Assembly (NCBI GenBank): GCA_039621445.1
Contig: CP154956.1
Location: 78,116,474 to 78,180,473, forward strand
DNA length: 64,000 nt
Origin: Euglena gracilis
Taxonomy: Eukaryota > Euglenida > Euglenophyceae > Euglenales
Direction: 5' to 3'
Shown here: positions 38,484-61,051 of the stretch, piece by piece
How positions within the stretch are numbered: the first letter of the stretch is position 1
Layout of the letters: the number at the start of each line of letters is the position of its first letter
Program-made: the position numbers and the translations under genes
Notes under the pieces: generated by a model
The model's database searches: none
What the model saw: only the letters and a program-made list of their open reading frames with translations
What the model was told of the DNA's origin: nothing

Positions 38484-41400
38484 TAACGCGCGGGTAACCC
38501 CCCCCCCCCAAATAATACCCTCCGGGGCATTATTTTTTCGCCCGAAGTCCTGGCCCGAGGGGGGGGTATCATTTGGGGGTGGCAATAGGACCCCAACATT
38601 TTCGAAATTTTCGAAGCCTCATGGGACCCAAAATTGCACCAAAACCCCCTTTTGGGTATCATTTTTTGACCTTTCTCATGAAATTCAGCATTTTTGGAGG
38701 CCAGATGATTCAGAAGAATCGATTTTTTTTTCGTAATTTGTTGTCAGAGATTGTGATTTTTACCCAGTTTTTCAGGTCAAAATCTGGGTCGTCGGAGATT
38801 TGGGGGGGGTATTAATTCGGTGGCCGAAGTCGGACCTTGAGGGGGTATTATTTGGGGGGGGTTATGCACAGGTGTGAGCCTGTGTCGGTCTTGTGCATCG
38901 TCACCTCGGACATACACCAGGGGGGGGGTGCAATGCGGAACCCTGGAAAAAAACTTTACGCAAAAAAAGCGCAGAAAATAAAAAACAATCACAAATGAAC
39001 ACAAAAATGGATGTATATAAACCCCTAGTTACACACGCACACAGACGCGCACACTGACATACACACACATGCACACACATGATCACAGACATATGGCCAA
39101 CAGACACATGCACATCTTCACAGTTAGGAGAACGGTTGGGAGAATAAGCATGTCCATGTACCTTCCTGTACGTGTAAATATCCAGTTGCCCCTGCAGGTC
39201 AGGCCTGACAGCAAGGGTTCACCATCCCACCCAACACCACGCTTGTCTACTTGATCGAGATTGTTGATATCGTCCCGTTCTACACATAACGTTGGTGTTT
39301 GCACCTGCAAACCACAATACTGTTGTTGTGGGGTTTGTGTTGTTTTTATGCCCTCTCGTGACCCTCCAACTGGGGATAGATGTGATGGTGCAACCTGAAG
39401 GCGCCCCCTCCAAAGGGCAATTAGAAAGGGTATGGGATAAAAAAAGCGACGGGAGAAAAATTGAGGGGGAAAATTGGGTGGTTTCCCATCATTTTTGCTT
39501 TGGTATCGATGTGTAACCCACCTCCAAATGCAACCTGAGTATTTTTGTATTGGACGGTGGATATGTCGAGGGGATGATGATTTAATTTCCGTGGTGGGAG
39601 GCCTTGCATTTGTTGTTGCTAAATCACAGCCAATGGGATATCTCTGTGAGGGTTCTCCTTGGGAATGAATATTCGAGGTGGTATTTGAAAATTTTATGCT
39701 TTTGAGAGGGCACATCTCCCACGTTCATCTCATTTCCCAAATGCAAAACACATTCCGCGTATGCCTCTCGTAATGCGCCACTCCCCCCGTGGGATGATGT
39801 GTGCTGACTGTGGCACGAGGCTCGTTTTCAAAAAAAATCAGAGCGGCAACAAGGCTGTTGGGCTCATCATCAAACCTCCCGGCCGCCACAATGCAAGTCC
39901 GCCCCTGTGGGCCGGATGTCTCCCTGACCGTCCCCCGGGGCTGGCGCAGTTGGGCTTGGTTTCTGTTGTTCTGCACAGTCTGCAGAGCAGGGGAAGTGCG
40001 CCAGTCCCTTTTTGCTTCGCTCCCCCCCCGGCATTTCTCTTCGACTCTGTGCTTCCCCGGTGCGGGAGTGCAGTGGTGCCTGTTCTCCACCGACGCCTCT
40101 GCAACTCGAAAACCTGGAGGGTCCTTTTCCGCACTGGCCCGTTTTCCGCCCTTTGTCAGATCAACCAAAGGGGAATCTGCAAGGACCATCAAGATGGTGA
40201 GGGAGTTTGTGCTGGTGCATGACGACCCCCCCCCTCATTTAGAGCCCACAGTAAGTGGGTTCATTATATGTGCTGTGTTTTTTGTGTCCAGCCTGTGTTT
40301 ACAAGGCATTCCCCATGGTCACGTGCACAACAAAAACTTGCCATAAAATTTGGCATCCAGCCCCAATTGGAGGCCGCCGAAGGTGATGGAGGCCACCCAA
40401 AAAAGGTTTGATTTCCCACCCCCAAATATAAAGCCCCCCCCCCTGAGGGTCTTGAAATCCCGTCCAAATATAAAGCCGGGGGGGCTTTATATTTGGATTA
40501 TATTTGGAGGGGGGTCATGTGGTTTTTACGCTGCCAGTGACCCAAATCAGCCACACAGTCCGCGGCACGTGGCGCGGACCAGGCGTCGCACGCCACATGT
40601 CCTGGGGTGTGTCAGAGAGGCGGCGGAGCTCCGAATGCCGTACAGGCCCCCGGTATTTGTCACATATCGTCGCTGTTTGACGCCGCTGTCTCCCTACCAG
40701 TGCCCTAAGGACCTGAGGCTGCACCGATGATTGCCCCGTCTTTTTTCCATTCCCTATGACGCTGCGCTCTCTCCCCACCAGGGGTAAGGGGCCGTGTGGG
40801 TCACATGGGCCGAGCCCATGTGACACATATGGGCATGTGACACTTCTGAGGAGAGGAAATATTTCTGCGTTTTTTTGTCCCACACATTCAGCCACTGCAC
40901 GTGGAGGGACAGACAGGACGGGCTGGCGGATTGTGCTCCAAACGCTCCTAAAAATCTCAGGTGGTTGTGATTGGGCCCTTTTTGGGCAAATCGCACTCCC
41001 CGGTGTCCACCCCCTGCCTTTGCCGTTGGTCCCAGCAAGTTGCCACCTTGGCCTGCATGGGCTGAATGTCATGTGACGACTTCCCAGTAGGGAATTTCTT
41101 CAGCCGGGGGGGGGGGCTCATCACCTCCCCAGGTGTCCAGCACCTTTCCTCCAGCTGGGCTGCTGACAGCCCCCCCCCCCCAGAGTCAATTGGAAATGAA
41201 GTTTTTCCAGTGGGCTGGACCGAAAACATTTTTCGCGCAAGCCGATAAATAAAACAGGGGCCCAAAATTCCCAATAATGGTATTTTTGAGTATTTTTGGG
41301 GCTTTCACCTGAAAATTTTGGCAGAAAACATCCAGCCCGGCTGGATTTGGGGTTTTGGCCTTTTGGGGGGGGGGGCTCCAGCCAGGTCTAGCCCAGCACC

Positions 41401-42110
41401 CCCCCCTCTGGGGGAAGGTTCCAGCCAGCAGCTTTTCCAGCCAGCTGGCTGGACAATGCAATCACCCCCCCCCCCCGGGATGACTGGTTGTCAGTCACCC
41501 CGTCACAAGTCAGAGTGACTGACTGGCTTTTGGCCTGGACCTCCCTCCCCCCTGGGAGGGTCAGCAAAAATTCACTAAAGAGACCCAGCGCGAAGGAAAA
41601 TATTTTTGACCTTTTTTCAAATCAAATCAAATTTCCTTTGGATTCCACGGTGGCCGACCCCCCCCCCCCGGTTTTTGGAAGAGTCGAGGTGACCCGCTGG
41701 GGGTCGGTAAAAAATTCTTTGGGCTGAACCCTCCCCAGGGATCCTTAAGAAATTCCCTGCTTCCCATAGGCACGTGCAACGTAGGAAATGGCAAGCGGCA
41801 AGTGAAATGTGTCCCCATTTCGTTTCTGCTGACGGCCAGGTGGTATTCCGCGCCAAGACTTGGAACGGCATTTGCGGGGGGAGGGCTGTGAATGGAAGGC
41901 TGGCTGGACGCTGCCAACGGATGGGTCTCTAAATGTCTCCACAAGGGACGAGGGCCGAGCGCCTCCCGACCCTGACCCAAAGTGCCAGCCTCCGGGGCTG
42001 TTGGGGGTCCTCCACAGGCCGGTGCTACCCGTGGGCGGGCCTGTGCAAGTGCCTGCCGTCCTGTCCGGCGCCCGTGCGCCGCCGGCCGCGTCCCTCGCCG
42101 GTCGGCTCCC
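38246..42110. other. Repeat-dominated region between FKBP and TPR genes
   Basis: Contains (GT)n at 38457-38482, GGTATTATTTGGGGG repeat ends (about 38508-38575 and 38810-38860) resembling those near 6340 and 6675, a CTTTATATTTGG hairpin at about 40424-40510, and the 41088-41759 element. A frame near 39790-39890 with CADCGTRLVFKKNQSGNKAV has a CxxC look but no splice partners, so I do not call it. Confidence 0.4.
41088..41759 (+). mobile_element. MITE-like element, (T/C)AGGGAATTTCTT termini
   Basis: Left terminus TAGGGAATTTCTTCAG, right CTTAAGAAATTCCCTG (14 of 16 complementary), 672 nt, with 8-bp duplications CTTCCCAG (41080-41087) and CTTCCCAT (41760-41767). The interior has CCAGCCAGC runs, TGACTGGTTGTCAGTCA-type palindromes and C/G tracts shared with 1-650 and 53962-54440. 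It sits just upstream of the TPR gene. Confidence 0.8.
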
Positions 42111-42118
42111 GCCCCCCG

Positions 42119-48041
<5,923 letters not shown>

Positions 48042-49384
48042 GCCTCCTCGCCGAGCATCCTCTCCACCACTGCCCTCCACCATGGTTGTTGGATGCTCCA
48101 GAGAGGGTCGTGTGTCCTTCGTAGATAGAGCTGTGATTGCATGCCACCGATGCGTGCCACCATTGCGTGTCAACGCGGGTGTCACTGTTACAGTAGTTGT
48201 TCTGGATGATCACCGCGAAGGGAAGAGGGCATGGGTGGGTCCTGACTTGACCCCCTGTTGGGGCGTGGGAGGGTTTGGATGAAGTGGTCCTTCGGAGGGT
48301 CTTTCCCCCAATTTTCAATTTAGGACCCAAATCGACCGACATTGGGTGAGAGAGAGGGTGGACAGGTGGGTAGTTACCCCCCTCCGGTCACCCGTGAGGC
48401 CCCCCTCCGTCGCCCAGGGAAGTTATCATCCTGGGTTGGGACTGGCTGCATTGTCATGCATGGGGGGGGGGGATGGGATGCAAATGCATTGTTTTTTTTT
48501 TGCTTTTTTTGTGTTTTTTTTTGTGTTTTACGTGCGTTTTTTTCCCGGTGCTTTTTGGATTTTTGCTGGAAGAATTTTTGACATTGAAAAATTCCTTGTT
48601 TAAGCCCCAATCATCCCTTGAGACCAAGAATTTTGTCAATTGAATTTTTTTTTTGCAATTTCTAGGTCAACAAAACACTTATTTTTTATGCAAAATGGAA
48701 AATTTTCCTCGGCGGAGCTGAAATTTTTCTAAGTAAGTCCTCTTACTTAGAAAAATCTTCTTCAGTGGAAAAGTGTACATCCCGGGGAAGCTCCTAAAGG
48801 ATTTTACATGCAATTTGCGTTTTTTTATTTGCGTTTATTTGCGTTTATTTGCGTTTTTTTGCGTCGTTTTTGTGAGGTCTATGTTGTGTTTCCCCTCCTG
48901 TTGTTATTTTTCGACACCACAGGGCGACGTGGTCGCCCGGGCTTGGACTCGCTGACTTGTCAGGTGACAACTTGGGGGAGGGAAGGTTGGTCAGCAGATG
49001 GGTGAACACCACCCCCCCCCGGAGCCTTTAAAAGTCAATTTCTCAAAACAAGGGAGGAGCTGAAGTGTTCAGGGCACTGCATTATGCAGCTTTCGCACAC
49101 GAGGCCTCCCACCCACAACGACCCGGCTTGCCCAAGTTGCGCTTTCCTTCCTCTTCCCGGCCATCGTCCTCCCCTGTCCTGCACCCTCTGCATTGGGTTG
49201 TGTTCACCCATCTCGTGCCACCCCGTCATCCTTGTTGGGGTTCCTCAGTTGATGTTTGCGCTGTCACGGTGCTGGTTGCGCTGCTGGTCGTGGGCTAACC
49301 CGTGTGAGCCAACTCTCGTTTACAAATTTATCGGCCCATTGCATTGTTAGTGCATTCAGCGAGTAATTTTTTTCTCTGAATAAT

Positions 49385-49590
49385 GTGGTCCAGTTTTATG
49401 GATTAGGTCAGAGATAGGATTAGGGCCAGGATATGGTTGGGGTCAGGGTTAGCATACATAGGGATAGGGAGGCTAGAGTTAAGGATGGGATGAGGGTTGG
49501 GTTGGGTCAGGGAGAGGTTAAGTTATGGTCAAGTCTTTGGTTAGGTTTGGGTTTGGGTTAAGGTTTGGGTCAGGGTTAGGGAAGGGATGT
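49385..49590. repeat. Degenerate telomere-like GGGTTAGG stretch
   Basis: About 200 nt dominated by variants of GGTTAGGG, GGGTCAGGG and GGTTGGG on the + strand. They are too divergent for a true telomere, so this is an interstitial telomeric relic or G-rich low-complexity sequence. A second, weaker stretch lies at 32575-32660. Confidence 0.6.
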
Positions 49591-50464
49591 CCGGAGCCCC
49601 CGCCTTGGCAGGTTCAGTTGAGAAAAATTTTCTTTCTGCCCTGAGCGCTGGAATGCAAAAAAAAGTGTTTTCCCCTCACTTTTAAGCATATTGCCTTTTT
49701 TTTTGTGGTTTTCAACATCAAACCAATGTTCAAAGAATTGAAAAATGAGCACCTTTGGGTTTTTTTTTGAGAAAATCCAGGGATTTTCCAACATTTTTTT
49801 TGCCCTTTTTCCAGCCCTTTTCCCCAAAACCGAAAATTCTCCCGGCCCCATACCATTTCGAGGTATTGGGGAGGGGGTCCCATCTTTTACTGCATATTTT
49901 CAAGAACGTAATTTATTGAATGAGAGTGGAGAATCATTTGCAATCCCATCAATCAACGACAAGAAGCATCACGAGTTTGGGGCTGCGAACAAATCGAGTT
50001 TGGAGTAGCAACGCCTTTGTCCAGGATGGGCTGGTGAAAATGTGCTGGTGAGGATCCAGGGTTCACCGCAACGGGCGATTGCCCGCCGACCGCTGGGTTG
50101 AACAGCTTGCTCCCTGCCCGGTACACAAAGAACAACAGCACTCCTTTGCACTTTTTTTATTTGGCCGTAATGACAACTTCAGGTGGGTCTATCCCAGAGA
50201 GTATGACTCAAAAAGAAAGAAACCTCCACTGGCTCGTCAACCGCCAGGCTGCTGGATTCAACATTGGCCTGTCATGAGGCCAACATGTCCTGGCAAATGA
50301 ACTGGGGGGGGGGTGGAAGGATCGTAGGGTTTCTGGCCATTTTCGGCAACTGCAATTTGGAGCCATTTTGGTCCACTTTTGGCCATGTTTCATATGTTTT
50401 TATTCAGTTACATCCTTTTTTTTGCCTTTTCATTTTTCAAAAATATGTATTTGTGGGATATATA

Positions 50465-50739
50465 CATGGCAGCCTCCCACTAAACTAAACGGCCCCCCCG
50501 GGGGGGGGGATAGTGGGATCAGGGGGTTCCAAATTTTTTTGTGTTAATGATGGAGTAGGGTTAGGGTTACAATTTCGGCCTAACTTTAGGCCTAACCTGT
50601 CAGTAATGTATAAGAACCCTAACCCTAACTCCTAACCCTAACCCTATTCCGTCAACAACGTAAAAAAAATTTTGGAACCCCCTGATCGCACTATCCGCCC
50701 CCCCCCCGAGGTGGGGGCAGATAGTGGGAGGCTGCCATA
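50465..50739. mobile_element. Palindromic element with telomere-like core, copy 2
   Basis: Termini ATGGCAGCCTCCCACTA (50466-50482) and its complement TAGTGGGAGGCTGCCAT (50722-50738). Nested inside are GATGGAGTAGGGTTAGGG and CCTAACCCTAACCCTATTCC arms around GGCCTAAC units. Same plan and the same GGCTGCCAT theme as 26658-26938. Confidence 0.75.
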
Positions 50740-50794
50740 CACATATATACATGTTCATGCACACACATATATACATATGTATGTTTGTGTGGTA

Positions 50795-51293
50795 TGTGTG
50801 TCCCCCCCCTTGTCCAACGACCGGCCTTGTCCGACGACCACCCCCCCCCCGGTCAGTAGCGATCTTTTTCCAGGTGATCCTTTTTTCCAGACGTTCGCGT
50901 TTGCAATTTTCACAAATTTCCACTAGTATCCCATGTGTGGTTGATTTCCATTCTTTTTTTGCCTGTTTTCATGCAAATCAGCAACTTTTGGCGGTTTTTT
51001 TGGCCATGTTTTTGGCCATTTTCGACCACTTTTGGCCACTTTTGGCCACTCTGGGCTGCATTTGGCAATTAAACCACTTTTGAATGCTTTGCACATTTGT
51101 GGCCATTTTAAGCCATTTCTGACTGCTTTTATCCATTTTTTGCCCCCTTTTGACCACTTTTGGCCATTTTGTTCACCTTTTTTTCACCTTGGGACGAAGT
51201 GGGAGAAAAAATTTTGACCCCAGTCTTGTCTAATGACCACCCCCCGGTCAGTAGCGATATTTAGTGGTCGTTAGACAAGGGGGGGGAGGTACA
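50795..51293. mobile_element. TIR element with CCCCCTTGTC(C/T)AA ends
   Basis: Left CCCCCCCTTGTCCAACGACC with CGGTCAGTAGCGATC; right CCCCCGGTCAGTAGCGATATTTAGTGG then GTCGTTAGACAAGGGGGGG. The outer ends are complementary and CGGTCAGTAGCGAT is a direct repeat inside. Relative of 43842-44250. Confidence 0.6.
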
Positions 51294-51340
51294 TGTATAT
51301 ATATACATATATATGTATATATAAGGCAGGTGGAAATTTT

Positions 51341-51760
51341 AGTACCCCACGGGTACCCTGGGGTTAGTGAAGGCGTAGGGTTAGGGTGCCGACCGGCCGG
51401 ATTTCGCCTGCGCGCGACGCGCACCCCCCTACCGGCACGGGCCCTTCACTGCTGGCCCAACTGCCCGCGCACCGGTCCATTTGGGGTCACTCGGAAGGCC
51501 GGAAGGGCCAAATCCCTTGTGGGGGCCGACCGTTCGGCGGCCTTTATCTCTCTTCCTATCTGCCTGACTGCCGCCTTTGGGAATCGCGCGGCCGGGGGTT
51601 TCAGAGGGGATGCGCGTCCCGCGCAGGCGAAATCCGGCTGGCCGGTCGGCACCCTAACCCTACGCCTTCACTAACCCCAGGGTACCCGTGGCCATCGCGG
51701 GGTGAACTTCAGTACCCCCCCCCCCCCCCGGGGGTACTAAAGTTCACAACTGCCATATAT
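51341..51760. mobile_element. Long palindrome, about 66-bp arms
   Basis: Arm 51349-51414 runs ACGGGTACCCTGGGGTTAG through AGGGTTAGGGTGCCGACCGG to TTTCGCCTGCGCG. Arm 51620-51689 is its near-complete complement. Outside the arms, AGTACCCC and GGGGTACTAAAG are also inverted. The core (51415-51619) is unique sequence. No protein is evident. Confidence 0.8.
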
Positions 51761-51787
51761 ATGAATATATAAATGTATGGCAGGAGT

Positions 51788-52100
51788 GTCACACTGCTAC
51801 CCCCCCCCTCACCCAGGTAGGGGGGGTAGCAGTTTGGCAATTGGGAACACTTTGTCCAACACTTTTTGGGCAAGCGTTTTTTCCTCTCTTATTTGAAGGA
51901 GTAGGGTTAGGTGCGCACATTCATGTTGCGCACCATGGCCAGGTCGCGCAACATGAATGTGCGCACCTAACCCCACTCCTTCAACTAAGAGAGGAAAAAA
52001 CGCTTGCCCAAAAAGTGATGGCCAAAGTGTACCCAAGTGCCAAACTGCTACCCCCCCTACCCGGGTGAGGGGGGGGGGGGTAGCAGTTTGACACTTATGC
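51788..52100. mobile_element. Very long, nearly perfect inverted repeat
   Basis: Arms of about 145 nt meet at a 10-15 nt loop near 51940 (CCATGGCCAGGTCG). Landmarks in both arms are AACACTTTTTGGGCAAGCG, TTTTCCTCTCTTA, GAAGGAGT and GGTGCGCACATTCATGTTGCG. Small differences between the arms show it is not an assembly fold-back. Outer parts carry CTACCCCCCC/GGGGGGGTAG stems. Transcribed, it would make a long hairpin. Confidence 0.85.
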
Positions 52101-52103
52101 CAA

Positions 52104-52267
<164 letters not shown>

Positions 52268-52302
52268 ATATCCCTGCGCCGCGCTTGCCCCCCCCCCCAT
52301 TC

Positions 52303-52320
52303 ATCCTCTCAGCCTTCCCA
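52303..52320 (+). promoter_or_regulatory. Probable spliced-leader acceptor of the EF-hand gene
   Basis: TCATCCTCTCAG ends at 52312 and is followed by CCTTCCCA and the ATG at 52321. A C-rich tract (52291-52299) lies just upstream. Inferred from the same arrangement at 17203 and 61047. Confidence 0.45.
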
Positions 52321-58656
<6,336 letters not shown>

Positions 58657-58749
58657 GGCGGCGTTCGAGGCTTCGCCCGTCCCCTATCTGGCATCTGGCG
58701 CCCCCCTAACCGTCCATTCTCCTCCTGGTTTTGGTTTGGAGCGCACTGG

Positions 58750-58855
58750 CAGGGTTTGACATAAGGAGGATGTTCAGGGTTCAGGGAGGGGGTGTCCCCC
58801 TGAACCAGAGGGGGGGGGTTGGTTCAGCCCCCACCTGCCCTTATGTTGAACCCTG
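58750..58855 (+). mobile_element. 106-nt MITE-like element, CAGGGTTTGACATAAG termini
   Basis: Left CAGGGTTTGACATAAGGA, right CCCTTATGTTGAACCCTG, flanked by CGCACTGG (58742-58749) and CACACTGG (58856-58863), seven of eight identical. Inner arms GTTCAGGG/CCCTGAAC add a second hairpin. Short relative of 11981-12379, inserted about 90 nt after the EF-hand stop codon. Confidence 0.85.
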
Positions 58856-58863
58856 CACACTGG

Positions 58864-61046
58864 TTTGCAGAGGGTTCACATATGGCGTGGCGGCTGACAT
58901 TACCGGTTGGCACGAGTGGAAACGTCTTGCTGTCCAAGTCAAATCCAATCCAATCCCCCAGTCCAGCCCACCCCATTCCCCATACCCTCAAGAGGAGGAG
59001 GGTGTCCTCTGCGCTTCAGTGCCTCTTCTAACCACGCTGTCGTTCGTCTCAGGCTGTGCCTGCTCAGCCCCCTCCCCATGTCTGGGCCTCTGTCAGTTGG
59101 CGGTATTCCACCAGTGCACAAGTGATTCAGTTCCACTTCCAATTGAATTTCACAAGTGAGGGACCAAGGTTTGGATTGAGTCGGAGTCGAGGTTTTCCGT
59201 TGCGGTTCTCTTGGTTTTCCAGACCTTCCGTTTTCAGGTCTGGGTTGACCCGAGGTCATTTCAGTCGGGGAAGCCAACGTCGTTACAGGGAAGGGGCCGG
59301 CTGCAGCCTTTTTCCAGCTGCGGAGCTGGGTCTTGCGGCACCTTGCCGCTCCATTTGCCGCCTGAACCGGGCCACTGGCATCCGGGCAGGGTGGGGGCAG
59401 GGCCCCCACAGAGCAACTCTCCATCACACCGGACCTCCCGGACCTTGGCCGGGAGATGGGCACAGCCCGAACCAACGCCCTCCGCCCCTCAAAACCCACA
59501 CTCCTGCCTGCTGTTGCCCTGCTGAGCCCCCTCCGTGTACTTTTCTATTGCGGGTTGCGGACGGTGGCCCGTACTCTGCCCCGGGCTGCAGTTCCCACCC
59601 TCCAATGGCCCCCAACTGTGCTCCCTCAATTGAACCTCGGAGGAAAAGGTTCGATAATCCGTCGAACAGTTTTCAAATGTGGAATATGAGCGCAGGTGAA
59701 GGTTTAACATAGCTTCGTGTGTGTCATGCTGTCTGGTCCCCAAAAGCATTCCTGACCGCCGCTCCTCCAACGTCTCTTCCCTTGGGTCTTGCCTTTCCAA
59801 GGAATGTTCTTTTTTTTGCATCTCAACAATGCAAGGTCCCTCATAAGCACACTGCAATTGCAATGGACTTCTTGCTCAGGCTCCCCTTGTCGTTGCAGTG
59901 TTTTGCCTGGCATCCTGGATGGATCTCCGGAACGCAGCCCATACGCTATTGCCGCCCTCGGCCTGCCTGTGTACAAGTGCCGCCCCCCCCCCCCCCAAGC
60001 TCTCTGACCTCCAGCCACAGCAATGTGGGGAGTGTCTCCGGTGCAGCTTGATTGATTCCTTCGCCAGTGTTGTGTTCCGCAAGGTCGTAGCTGTTTGCCT
60101 TGATTCCTTCGCCAGTGTTGTGTTCCGCAAGGTCGTAGCTGTTTGCCTTGATTCCTTCGCCAGTGTTGTGTTCCGCAAGGTCGTAGCTGTTTGCCTGTTG
60201 GGGCACACACAGGGATGTCTTTTTTTTAATGAGGACGGAGCATGCATTTTCATACGCCTGAAATTTTGTGGAGCACACCCAATCCCAAAGCCTCTGCACG
60301 CCCTTTGGGCTGTGGTGATGGTGCGTGCACACCGGCACAGCCCCACCCCGCGCAGAAGTGCCCCGCCTGCTCTGCTACGGTGCCCCACAGAAAAGTGTGG
60401 CCAGTGAGAGGAAAATCTTTGCATTTTCTGAGCCCTCCCAAATGCCAATCCTGTGACAGGGGCGAGGGGTCCGCACAAGAGACACTGGAATGCCCTCTCC
60501 AGGAAATTGGCAACTTTGATGTATTTTTAGTTTTGGGGGAGGGGGTATGACACGTTCGACCAGAGAGCACCATTAGGTGACTGGCCTTTACCGACCGCCC
60601 TCAGATTGCCCCACAGCCCCCACAGCCAGCTGCCAGCCCGGCCAGCCCCGGTCAGGTTCCGCATCCAGCTGCCAGTCTGGAAGGGATGCATTTGGACGGC
60701 TGGTGCCGGAGAGGCCGTGGGAGACATCATCGCGTGCGGCGCGTCATTCACCGTTGTGTTCACCGTCCCACCACCAGCCCCAGGGACATTCCCCCCCCCC
60801 ACTGGGACACCGTTTGAACCCGCCCCCCCCCCGTCCAGCCGATGGAAACGGTTGGCAGTCACCCAGAGTAATGTGCAGGCTGGTCCCCAGGCCCACCTCT
60901 ACACCTGCAGCGCCGTTGGGCTGCCGGGGTCGCCAACCCGGCTGTCGTTTCGAGCCCCCCCCCCCAAAGGTGCACGAGTGCAGCGGAGCGGGGGCAGCCG
61001 GGCGGGTCGACTCTCCAGCCCCCCATGCCCAGTCTCTCCGCCGCAG
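58864..61046. other. Intergenic region before the helical-repeat gene
   Basis: Contains the 48-bp tandem repeat at 60050-60195, C-runs near 59983-59998 and 60789-60830, and GC-rich stretches without recognisable protein similarity. 59280-59480 reads open in several frames but gives Pro/Arg-rich peptides only. An exon of the next gene could be hidden here, but I cannot support one. Confidence 0.35.
60050..60195. repeat. 48-bp tandem repeat, three copies
   Basis: The unit TTGATTCCTTCGCCAGTGTT...GTTTGCC (48 bp) is present three times in a row with no evident differences, so it is recent. In one + frame each unit encodes DSFASVVFRKVVAVCL, and the reverse strand is open too; the 16-codon period keeps all frames open, so coding is not implied. 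Confidence 0.9.
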
Positions 61047-61051
61047 CCCAT

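Noticed and set aside
39761-40222. CxxC zinc-ribbon-like frame near 39.8 kb
   Set aside because: One CxxC only, no second pair, no splice-linked exons, and several overlapping frames of similar quality.
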